A stretch of 64,000 bases of DNA from Montifringilla adamsi (taxonomy: Eukaryota; Chordata; Aves; Passeriformes; Passeridae), in the NCBI GenBank assembly GCA_017590115.1, contig JAGGNK010011003.1:1562558-1626557 (forward strand), in the 5' to 3' direction. Under the pieces are notes generated by a model. It made no database searches. It worked only from the letters and a program-made list of their open reading frames with translations, and was not told the origin of the DNA. A program made the translations under genes and the position numbers. Position 1 is the first letter of the stretch. Each line of letters begins with the position of its first letter. This document shows, piece by piece, positions 42,501 to 54,500 of the stretch.

Positions 42501-45500
42501 ACGGCTTACGGCCATGTCTCTGTGGAACTGGAGTCCAGGAATGCTCTGGGATTCCAGGAGCTGCTGTTTGTCCCTGAGGTCCCAAGCTGTGAGGAGGGAG
42601 CAAGACCTCAAATAGGGGTCAGGGTCCCTTCTCTTGTTCCTTTCTGTTTAATCAGGTGAAAGACACACTGGAGATGTGTTTTCCCAGAAAACTGTCTCCC
42701 TGACAGGACTGAATACTCTCCCCAGTGATGTCATTCCTGTCTGTGCCTTCGGAGCAGAAACTGTTGGTTAAACACTCCATTGTTCCTGGGAGTATCCCAC
42801 TTGTTTTGCAGAACCATTAGTGTTACAGGTTAAGGTGTTAATTGCTCCTTTTACTCTGTTTACTGGAATATGTGGCCTTACTTGTCCCAGCTGGCCTGTT
42901 CCACTCTTGGAATCAAGAGCTGGACAGGGATGAATTCAGCTTTTAGCCAGACTGCTCAAGCAGAATTGATTGTTTTATTGCATCCCCAGGAACGCAGAAA
43001 GGCGGGATACAAACCTGCCTCTCTGTGTGGTCAGCTCCGAGAAATCCATGTAGAAATGCCTTCTGGATTCATGGCATGTGCTAGCTCACTCACCCTCTGA
43101 AGTGCCAAATATCAGTGGCAACCACTGTGCTGAGCCTAAGGACCCCTCCAGTGCAGATGTAGTGGAGCAGGAATGTGTAACTCCATAAAAAAGAGGGACA
43201 TGGAGCAGTGCTCCAGGGAAGCTCCTGCAGTTCAAGACCCTGTGCCTGGGTTGGGGCAGTCTGAAAATGAGCACAGGCTGGGGGAGGAATTAATGGAGAG
43301 CAGCCCTGTGGGATGGATTTGGGAGTTCTTGTGGGTTGAAAGCTGGACATGAGCCAGGAGTGTGTGTTTGCACCCCAAAGGCCAAACATCATCGTGACTC
43401 TGCTCCTCTCTGAAGAGACTCCCCCAGCACTGCTGCTCCAGGATCCCCAGCACAGGAGGGACCTGTTGGAGCAAAGCCACAAGATGCTCTGAGGGCTGGA
43501 GCCCCTTGGGAGCCAAGCTAGGAGAGCTGGAGGTGTCCACCTGGAGAAGGCTCTGGAGAGACCTTAAAGCCCCTTCCAGTGCCTGAAGGGACTCCAGGAG
43601 AGCTGCAGAGGGACTTTGGACAAGGGTCTGGAGTGCCAGGACAAGGGGGAATGGGGGAGGAATTCTTGGCTGTGAGGGTAGGCAGGCCCTGGCACAGGGT
43701 GCCCAGAGCAGCTGTGGTTGCCCCTGGATCCCTGGAAGTGTCCAAGGCCAGGCTGGACAGGGCTGGGAGCACCTGGGACAGTGGGAGTGTCCCTGCCCAT
43801 GGTGGGACATAGTGGAACAGGATGGGCTTTAAAGTCCCTTCCATTCCAAGTCTTTCTGTGATCCCATGACTGTGAGTCTCCCAGTGTTACTCTGACTAAG
43901 TGAGCCACTCACACTCAGTGACAGCACTGTGGGTGAAGCTGAGCCCTCCAGCTCTCGTGGGCAGGAAATCAGAGGTCTTAAAAAAATAGTGAACCCACAG
44001 AGTTCCCAGGAGGAGCTGGGAAAACTGAGGGATTTTCACAAGGGTTTGGGATAACTCTGGTGGAAACATTCCTGTCAAGTATAAGGCATGGTAACCCTAG
44101 CCCTTCTAAGCCGAGATATGTTGGAACTGAAAATCCCTCTCATGATCCTGAGGGACATGTGGCACTGCCAAGGGACACATGGCAGTACAGAGGGACACAT
44201 GGCCCTGTGCTGGTGGTGCTGTCATTCAGGAACATCTCTGTGTGCAAGGCTGGCTCTGCTCACACCTATCAGGCACTGGGAGCTGAATTCCCACAGCAGC
44301 AGGAATGCACACAGATTCCTGGGGAGACAGAAATAAGGAAATACACATTTTCCTGCTGGCTCGTAGTTGAGATTTCATAGAATCACCAAGGTGATTGCCA
44401 AAGCCCTCCAAGATCACTGAGTTCAACCATTTCCCCAGCACTGCTAGGGCCACCACTAACCCATGTCCCCCGGTGCCACATCCACAGGGTTTGAGAACAC
44501 TCCAAGGGATGGTGACTCCACCACTGCCCTGGGCAGCCCATTCCAACGTCTGACCACCCTTTCCAAGCGGAAATTTTCCCTAATATCCAATCTAAACCTC
44601 CCCTGGCATAGCTTGACACCATTCCCTCTTGTCCTGTCCCTGTTCCCTGGGAGGAGAGCCTGACCCCCACCCTGGCTGTCCCCTCCTGTTAGGAGTTGTG
44701 CAGAGCCAGAAGGGCCCCCCTGAGCCTCCTTTTCTCCAGGCTGAGCCCCCCCAGCTCCCTCAGCTGTTCCTCATCACACTTCTGCTCTCCCTCATTTCAG
44801 GTTTGACCTTGAGCAGATTGGGAGGGCTTTTAGCGGGTTTAAAGTAAAAAACCCAGAGCCCAAACAGTGTCACAGGGAATACCTCACATTTCGGGCAGGG
44901 CTGCCTGGTGGGCATCTCCTGCCTTTGGTTTGTCCCAGAACTGGCACTGGAGATGAGGAAATACACATTTTCCAATGGAACCAGTGTGGAGATGGTGACA
45001 AACAGCTCTGCCTTGGTCACATCACCACAGGGTTCCTCATTTCCATTGGCACATTAACCCTTGTGCTTCAGTTCTGCAGGGAGGAGCTGGAGGGGGAACG
45101 AGCATCGCCTGCAGGGCTTGTGGGAGACCTGGATGAGGCCCCTCAGAGGCTGGTGGTGTCCCAGGAAGAAATCCAGAGCTGGGCAGAAGGGCTGGACACA
45201 CAAAGCAAAGAGCAGAGTGAAGCAGGTAAGTGCTGCTCTGGTGGCCACTCCTGGCCTGCTCTGAGCCTTGGGGAGGTGGGGGCAGTCTGTCCTCTGTCCT
45301 CTGCTTGGAATGTGGGAAAATCAGTGCCAGGAGTCAGCCTGCTCTGTAGGAGGTGGGAACGCAGTCCTTAACAGTCACAAATCCACTAATTCTGAGACTG
45401 GGCTTCTCTGATCTGTGATGCAGCTGCACAGTCTGGGTGAATTTCCTATCCCTGGGAATTTCCTATCTCCTCTCCAGGGAAAGCTTTCTGCCCTGGGAGG

Positions 45501-48500
45501 GGATGGAGAGGGAATGATGACTTGGTCTGGAAGCAGAGTAGCTGAATTACCACGTGCACAGGGTCAGCAGAGCTGGACCTCTTATCCCAGAGTTCTCCAG
45601 GTGCAGTTTGGGATGTTGCCTCCATAGCATCCTTAGCAAGTGCAGCAGTGGGGAAGTGACTGGGTACATTGTCTTTGCTGAGAATATTCCCTTTACCTCC
45701 TTCTTGAAATAACCCTTGACCAGCTCTGAAGTGTTATTTATTAGTAGGATTTTTTAATAAAATCTGACTGTAGAAATAAACAGTTTTCTGGAGGGAGATG
45801 TGGTAAAGCTGCTCTTGGAGTAAAATGTCCATGGAAAATGTCCTTAGTGACACACAGGTGTCTGGATGCTCTTTTGGGGGATTCCTTGCATTGTCCCCAA
45901 ATCTGTGATGCAGAATTTCATTAGAGAACAGCAACTGGGATGAGGTGACTCATCCCAGTCCCATGTGCCTTTGCAGGGACCAGCTACCTTGAGGAGACTG
46001 GCACTATCTGGGGCAGGTTTAGAGCAGAATTGCAGGTCCTGGGGCTCCCCTTGGTGCTCACACACAGCACAAGGACCTGAGAGTTTCTCTCCAGCCCCAT
46101 CAGTTTCTCTCCAGCCCTAGCAGCTCAAATCCAGCCCTGCCAACTCCTCTCCAGCCCCATCAGCTCCTCTCCAGTCCTAGTAGCTCATTTCCAGCCCTGC
46201 CAACTCCTCTCCATTCCCATCAGCTCCTCTCCAGCCCCAGCAGCTCCTCTCCAGCCTCCAGTCCCATCATTCCCAGCCTTTTCATCCCTGTGCTGGGTGG
46301 GGATCGATCCACAGTCCCCAGGGATGGGCTGAGTGCTGTGGCAGCTCCAGTGCTGACTCTGGAGCACGGACAGGCTCCAGCCTGGGGCTCCCATGGATTG
46401 CAGCCTGCGCAGGGAAATCTGTGCTTTATGAGGTGCTAGATGAACACAAGGCTTTACAAAATGTGAGTAAGGGTTTAATGCTTGTTTTGTCTCTGGGGTT
46501 TGTCTCTGTGTGTGCAAAATAAGGGTGGCAATGTCCCAGTGGCTTCCCTGGTTCTGTATCTCTGCATGGCTTCTCCTCCTGGTGAGCTCTGAGCCAGCTG
46601 CTCTGGGAATTAATTGATTTGCTACTAAAAACCTTGACTGGGGTCACTCATCTTTAGTAAAACCCCCTTAAACAGCGTTTTTTGGTTCAGTGGTAACTTG
46701 TGTGCGTTCCTGACCAGTTTGAGCCCAGTTAGTGGGATTTTGGTGAGGAAAGGCTTTAAACAAAGTGCATAAGGAATGTTGTGGGGTTTTTCCAAAGCAG
46801 AACTCAGCTGCCACATCCAAACATTGTTGTCCTTGTGGAATCACCCCTGTGGTCAGCCCTGAAGGCTGACCCTGCGAGGGAAAAACAGGAGAAGGAATGG
46901 GAAAATAGGAGGTGGTCAGGATTTTTGCAAGAGGAAAAGAGCTGGAATTTTATTGTCCTTTCTTCAACCTTTTAATCATAATTTTATTATAATTTTATAA
47001 TAAATTTGTGTTGTGGTCAACAGGCTTTTGAGTAAAATTTCCATTCTGGTGGAATATGGGCGTTGGAATGAGATGATCTTCAAGTCCCCTTCCAACCCAA
47101 CCCATTCTGTCATTCTGTGGAGGTGTTCTTTGTTTTTTGTTTTAAATGACACAACTGAAAATCCTTGTTTGAAAAAGGAATTTGTTGCTTTTTACAAGGT
47201 GAAACCAAAAAAGTAGATTTTTTTTTTTGCCTGAATAGAAGTCAAATTTAAATTTAAATTTCCTGTGCCCAGTGTTAAGCTGGAAAGGGAATAATATTTC
47301 TTCCCTTTTCTCTAAGGAAAATTGTCTCTCCAAGACAGGGGGATACCAGTGTGTCCTCAACATGTGCTCCTAATGCAAACACCTCTTCCTATTTCTGCCC
47401 TGGAAGTATTTGGAATATGCATTCATTGGTGTTGGGATTAATTTATTCATTGATCCACTGATCCATAGAAAAACTGGTGTGCAATTTTTCCAGCCGTAGC
47501 CATTCCATTAAATTTTAATGTGCAGACAACATGGATACATTGGCTGGGATTGTGTTCCTGCTTGTGGCAGTGATGGATTTTATGGTGAGAATGTTGAGGT
47601 TTTCCAAAGAGAAAGTGAAACCCATGTTAGATGAGGTGAGTGATTTAAATGAGGTTTACCTCCATGATGCAGAGGTAAACTGAATCCCTGGAATAATGCT
47701 GGAGAGACTGCTGTTGAAGCTGGATCTCCAGGGACATCAACCTTTACTGTGGGAGGGAGAGGGCATGGATGTGGGATGTGTCCCACGTGGATGTGTTCCA
47801 TGAAGATGTGTTACCACGTGGATGTGGGATTGTGGGATGTGTTCCCAGTGGATGCAGGATGTATTCCCAATGGATATGGGCTGTATTCCCAGTGGATGTG
47901 GGATGTGTTCCCATGTGGATGCAGGATATATTCTCATGTATTCCCAGTGGATGTGGGATGTATTCCCAGTGGATGTAAGATGTATTCCCTTGGATGGGGG
48001 ATGTGTTCCCAGTGGATGTGGGATGTGGGATGTGGGATGTATTCTCAGTGGATGTGGGACATGTCCATGCTGCCTCCCACCTTTCCCATGTGTGGGATCA
48101 GCTTGGAGCATGGGAGGCAGGGCCTGGCTGCCCACGTTTGCTGGTGCTGCTGTCTCCAGACAGGACTGAGCTCCAGAGGGCCATGGAGCACAACAGCCGG
48201 CTGGACAAGGAGATCCTGGCGCTGCGGGCACGGGTCCAGACGCTCGACCTGGAGAGGAAAGCGTTCCTGGAGCTGGTGAGGATCCACCCAGCCAAGCCAA
48301 CAGTCCTGGGCTGGCTCCTGAAAGTCATCTCTGCTCCCAAACCTGCCCTGCCTTCCCCTTTCTCCTCCCTCTTCTATGCCCAGTCTTTCCAGAGCTGCAG
48401 TTTGGCTGTGTCAGGGTTGGTGGAGCAGGAAAATTCGGGAAATGGGCAGAATGCAGCTCTGGGAGCTTCCTTCAATGCAGAGGAGTTTGAAGGACTCCAA

Positions 48501-51500
48501 CTGAGTGGTGGCTTGAAGACTTTGGGACACATTTTCCTGTGCCCATGGAGAGGGATCAGCTCCCTGCTGATCAGGGTTTACCCCAGCTCAAGTGTGTAAA
48601 TAGAGTAAGGAACACTTGTGCCTTTCCCTGGACTGGATTAAAGAGTTCAGTTTACCTAAGTTTAGCCTAAAACCCCTACCAGCTGGTTAGAAATCCATTT
48701 GAAATTTATGCTCATTTTTGATTCCTCTCAGCCCCTTTGGTTTTTAACTGAGCCACATTGATTGATTTGCTTATTTTCTGTGGGTCCTCTTAGTGAAATG
48801 ACTTACATTACCATTACATTCCTATGAGTTAAATGCTTGGTGTTATACAGCTGGGATTCTCTAAATGCCACCTAGAATTAAGGAGCAATTAAGGAACTGT
48901 CAACCAGATAATTCCTTAATGAGGTTGCCAACAGGGAAGGGATAGAAGAGTCTGCTTGCTATTAAAATGTATAACTGGGCACAAAATCTACTGCTGTTCT
49001 TATCTCCTGATTTCCTTATATCAACCTTGGAGCCTGCCTCTGCCATCCCAGCCCTGAGAGCTCCTGGCTGTCTTGCAGTTCTCTCATGTCAAAGGAGTAT
49101 TGCTAAATGAATAGAAGTATCTCTGAGAAGATACTTTTCAAATAATATTTATCAGATAATATCCTGAATGGGACTTATTCCCATTTGAGGTGTTCAGAAT
49201 TTTACAGAATTTTTTTATAGCACAGATTTTTTTATAGTTTTGTTCCTTGCATTTAAAAAAGTTGCTGTTTTTTCCATGTCTGTCACCTCAAGCCTTGTAT
49301 TTACAGCACAGTCTCTTTCTGGAGCTGCAAAAAAAAAAGATAACTTAGTTCAAATCCCTCTGTTTACTTATTTTTTTATTCCAAATAATGTTTTCCTTGC
49401 TGTAAGACATGCTCCTTTCAGTCATTCTGGATACACAAGTGTATATATAGCTTATAAAAAAGTAGAAATAAAATATTTAAAAAAATATATATGTCTATAT
49501 AGACAAAAACCATACAGATACATGTAATATATTTTGATCACTGAACAGGAAAAAAATGTAGCCAGATTGAGATCAGTTCCAGCCAGATGTTAAGCTAAAA
49601 GCAAATTCCCTTTACTCCTTAGGACTGGGGTTTAACTGTTGACACAGAAGTTGGGAACCACCCAATTTTTAATTTATAGAAGTAGAAAATGTGCTTTATT
49701 ACCAACTACAGCAGCTTGGTGTCCTGAAAGGTGTTTTCTTGCCTGTGGGTTATGAAGAGTAGGGGAGGAACAGGCTGGGCAGTTGGCCTGGGGTGAGCTG
49801 TGACTGTGGGGTGAAGAGCTGCTGCTGGTAATGAGTTCCATTGATCCCAGGGATGGAAGACACTGAAAGGTGTCCTCAGAAATAGCAGTTGGAATCTGAC
49901 ACGTTGTGGGTGTGGGCAGGAAGTGAAATAAATTCAGGAGAACCAGCCTTTAATGGATTGGAGCAGCAGCATTCCCACTTTCGCTGCTCCTTATCTGAGG
50001 CCACTCAGCAGCTGGAGCATCCACAGGATCTCAACCAATCCCTCAGGATAAGGAACAGTAATACATTAATAATGAACACGAAAATGGATTGCTCACCAGA
50101 CCTCAAAGCAGGTGTTGTGTGTTGCAGGTGGAGCAGCTGAAGGAGGAGATCTGTGAGTACCAGCGGAGCGAGAGGCCAGAGCCTCCAGCGGCAGAGGGAC
50201 TTGGAATGGCCCCACTGCAGGTGTTTCCAAGGGCTCTTTCTTTGTCATTCCAGAAAAACATGGTCCCCTCTGCATCCCAGACCCTAGCTGTCTGTAAGAA
50301 CCTGGATGTTCTGGGGGCTCCTGGGGTCGAGAGATGGAGCTGGTGTGGCTCATGTGTTTTATTTCTGAGAGATGCGCATGGCCTTGGAGTCACTCTGTCC
50401 TCACATGGGAAAGATGTGGAGCTCTTGGAGCTGAATGAGGAGGCCAGGGAGATGCTCCAAGGGCTGGAGCCCCTCTGCTCTGGAGCCAGGCTGGGAAAGC
50501 TGGGGGTTTCACCTGGAGAAGGCTCCAGGGAGAGCTCAGAGCCTCTTGCAGGGGCCAGCCTAAAGGGGCTCCAGGAGAGCTGGAGAAGGACTTGGGACAA
50601 GACCTGGAGTGCTGTGGCTGCCTCATTCCTGTAATTGTCCAAGGCCAGGTTGGATGGGGCTTGGAGCAACCTGGGATAGAGGAAGGTGTCCCTGCCCATG
50701 GAACAGGATGAGCTTTAAGGTCTCTCCAACCCAATCCATCCTGGGATTCTGGAATCTCAACGCTAGTTGTGTGCTAATGTTGATTTTCTCTCAGGCACAG
50801 GGCACACAGGAAGAAGCAGGAGCTGATGGAGACACTGGTGCCAGCAGAGCTGCCCCATATCAGGAACATGGAGATCAGGGTGCTGAAACTCTCCACAAAA
50901 GGTGAGAGGTGTAGAAGTCCTTCCCCCCTTGTACTTCCATTGGTTCCTGGTGCTGTGTCTCTGGTGCTCTCTCTTGCAGGATTATTTGCTTATTGATTTG
51001 TTTTAAATACTCTTTAGGACTTTGTTCTTCTGCTCCCAAATGGGAAAATTTGGAGGAGATGCAGTCCTGAGGAATCCCTTCTTCCAGTTAAATGCTGATA
51101 CTTCCTCCAGTTTGTTGCTTTCCTAAAAGAAGAGAGTTGGGCTTTTGGGGCTCTCCACAGACAAAAAACCTGTTGTTTAAAAATAATTTTGTTTTAAAAC
51201 CTTGTTTTGAAACCTGTTTTAATGCTGGGAAGTTTTCTTTGGATTTGGTTGCTCTCCAGGAGTGCACCAAAACACTTGCCTTTCAACCATAAATATGTAA
51301 ACAGGGATTTCTAAGGAATTCAAAGCTTTGTTCTCCCAGTACCTGCTCAGGAGGTGCTGCACCTCATCTGGCAGGTTCAGGGAGGAAAGGGGAGCTGATC
51401 CTTTTGAAAAAGCCCTCTGACCTTTTTCCCTTCAGATTCCCAAGCCTGTTCTCCACCTCAAGCAGCTGAGTTTGCTGTTGTCTCTCTGCTGTTGGCAGCC

Positions 51501-54500
51501 TCGTGCCTGACCTGTCTCCTGCCCAGACCTTCATCATCCCTTGTGTAGATCCCATCCCCGCTAATTCCCATCTAAACAAGGACAGGCACAGACCATGCTG
51601 GATGTGAGACTGGAAATCAGCAGGACAGTGTGAGAAAAACCTTGGGACGCAGTTCCAGCCTTGGTGATGCTGGGTTTTGGTGTGCAGGTGTCGGGAAGCC
51701 ATGGAGAGCATCGAGGGCAGGAATTCCCAGCTCCTTCACAAGCTGCAGAAACTGGAGCAGGAACGTGAGGGGTTGGTTGAGCGCAATGAGGAGCTGGAAT
51801 CAATCCTGGGAGAGACACAGATCCAAACCAAGCAAGAGAAGCAGCAGCTGGAGAGCAAGGTGGAGGGACTGCACCAGAAAGTGAGTAAGGAATAGGAGGG
51901 ACAAGGTTTGAGGGTCTTTCATTCCATCTATTTTTCTCTCTGATTGGAAAAACAGAATGATGTTTGACCTGGCCCTGCACGCTGCTGTGTTTGGTTTGAC
52001 AAGAAAAACAGCCAGAAAAATCTGCTAGTTTGGGAGAGAGGGGGAAGGAAAAAGTACCAGCAGGGAGTAAATGACTCTTGGTTGGAAGTGCAGGTTCCTG
52101 TTATGGCAGTGTTGTATTTTCCATCTCCTGTTCCCCCTCACAGAATCCCAGCCTGGTTTGATTGGGAAGGGACCGTAAAGCCTGTGGAGTCCCACCCCTG
52201 CCATGGGCAGGGACACCTTCCACTGTCCCAGGCTGCTCCAAGTCCTGTCCAAGCTGGCCTTGGACACTGCCAGGGATCCAGGGGCAGCCACAGCTTCTCT
52301 GGGCACCCTGTGCCAGGGCCTGCCCACCCTCACGGGAAACAATTCCTTCCCAATATCCTATCTGACCCTACTCTCTGGGGCACTGATGCTCCTTGATCCC
52401 AGGAAATATCACCAGTTAAGTGTTCTGGTGACAGAAGATTGCACCTTGGCTTTTCCCCAGGGACAGGATCTTGGAGATGTGTCACATGGTGCTGAGTGTG
52501 AAGGCCCAGGATCTGCAGTGCCTGGGAGCATCCTTCTGAACGCACAAATTGAGGGACAGGGAATTATTCCTCTCGTGGTGCAGCAGCTGCTGTGAGTGGG
52601 GCTGGTCACCTCTCTTGGAAGAGCTCTTGAGAAGCTCTGCTCAGTCTTGATCAAGATGTGACCTCAGCAGCATCTTCCTAACCTGGGTCCTACTTGATTT
52701 TGGGTGCCCTCATCCCAGGCTTACCTGGATTTATTCCTGCTCAAAAGTGAGGAGCACTGGCACTACAGGCTGGGTTGGCACTGCTCCTCCAGGGAAAATT
52801 CTGTGTGGAGCATCACTGCCAGGACACCTGATCCCTTACAGAGGGAGCAGCTGGAGAATTTACAGCCAGAGAGAAGAGAGGAAAACAGACTTTGGTCTGG
52901 CCAGGTAGGTAGGTGGGATTGTCCCCACAAAGGCTGGCTGAGGAGTCGTTCCCATGGACTGAGGCTCTGCTGCCTGGCCAGGAGCTCTCCCTTTCTGGGG
53001 CTCTTGCCTTCTGTCTGTGCTGCAAATTCTCTCTGCAGTAGGCCTGGATGGATCCATCTTTCCTGACTGGCAGCTGCACCAGTCCAGAGTGTCCCTAGGG
53101 GATTTCTGAGGTGAGGTTTTAGCCCCTCCTCCACACCCTGGTGTTGGGTTCAAACGTGGTGTTGGAGATGGTGCCAGGTATCCCACATGGATACACAGCT
53201 CCAAGCTGGATTGTTAGAGGAAGAGATGCAGAATTCCCAGTCAGCAGCCTCTGGAAAAGCCCCTAAAAACTGGAAAAAGGCAAGTTCAAATACCTTAATG
53301 AGGGTGCCAGTGGCACCATGTCTGTCTCCTGTCTTGGGGGAGCCACGGGCCAGCTCTGGGGATGGAAAAGGGTCTGTCTGTCTGTCTGTCCCCCATGGCA
53401 GTGCTTTGGTTTAACCTGGGGCTTGTTCAGCTCACACAAAACTCTTCCCCCTTGGACCAGAGTGAACACAACCCTCCACAAATCCAGCAATGTGTTTTCA
53501 GTTTGGACAAATCCCTGCTTTGCTCTGTGGGCTGTCACACAGATCCCTGGAAATGCCATGCTTGGGAGCCAAGGAGATGTGAGGCATTTTGTCTGCAGAG
53601 GCTTGGCAGCTGCTGCAGCTGTAGAGAACCATTTTGGGGGGTGCAGGGCCACGGAGCAGAGGTGGGATGGATGAGAAGGTGGGTTTTAATCTGTGGATAG
53701 ATCCATCTGCTTAGCTGGAGGTTGCTGTGTCCTGCATTCCCAGGGGGCTCTAAGAGCCCTGGAGATGAGGAGGGAGGGGGCTGGAGCCTGGGCAAGGCAG
53801 TGCTGCTGGGTGTTTTCCAGTCCTGCCCTGGCTGGGAAGGACTTGGGAGGGTTTTTGCTGGTCCTGGCAGAGCTGCAGAAGCCTTGGCTGGTCAGACTGT
53901 GACTCAGGATCAGGACAGTGGGATACAGAGTGAGGATTGTTCTGCTGCTGGCATGGGATTTGGGAGCACAAATTAAGTGCTTAAAAGTTAATGGCTTGGA
54001 TGGAGACTAAAGAAGTGCAGTGCTGGTTATCAACTTCTGACCAAAGGCTGGCTGGGGGTGAGGAGGGGAGGTGTGTTTTGCATTTGAGATCGCTTTTGGA
54101 GCTCCAAAGTCTTGCTGAACCCCAAATTATCATCCAATCATGCAGAAGGAGAGGGGTTTGTTGTCCTTCAGCTCTTCTGTGAGAGGTCTGGGTGTTTCAC
54201 CCCACTTTTAATACCTTTTCACACATTGGTGAGCTCATGTCTTTGATTTAAAAAGCCAAGTTGCAGCAGCTTTCCTGTGTGTTAGAGACCATTCCCTTCT
54301 GGGAGCTCCAGCAGACCCAGCTGGTGCCAGGAGCTCATCAGGGAGAGCAAAGCTCAGGGGCTTTGAGGTGCTGCTTTGGAAATGGACTGGGATTGGCAGG
54401 GACTTGGTACTTTTTTGGCTTTGGGATTACATATGAGGAAGAATTTCTTGTCTGTGAGGGTGGTGAGGCCCTGGACAGGTTGTCCAGAGCAGCTGTGGCT

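Larger units (their letters stand above)
41093..45071 (+). other. CCDC30: CCDC30 intron 4
   Basis: 4 kb intron filled by CR1 copies at 41225, 41693-42475 (with an LTR inside), 43490 and 44375. A 60 bp exon-like stretch at 42990-43049 is discussed under findings. Confidence 0.65.
45226..48159 (+). other. CCDC30: CCDC30 intron 5
   Basis: Two minisatellites (46085-46265 and 47755-48062) and a CR1 scrap near 47045; otherwise plain, AT-rich around 46970-47280. Confidence 0.65.

Noticed and set aside
43232..43810. 192-codon minus-strand frame
   Set aside because: Mostly the reverse of a CR1 3' end; similar false frames occur at many of the CR1 copies.
47737..48300. Long frames on both strands with HPLGIHP / WMWDVFP repeats
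   Set aside because: Product of the 20-24 bp minisatellite. Also considered as a CRISPR-like array and rejected: the units are contiguous without distinct spacers and the genome is vertebrate.
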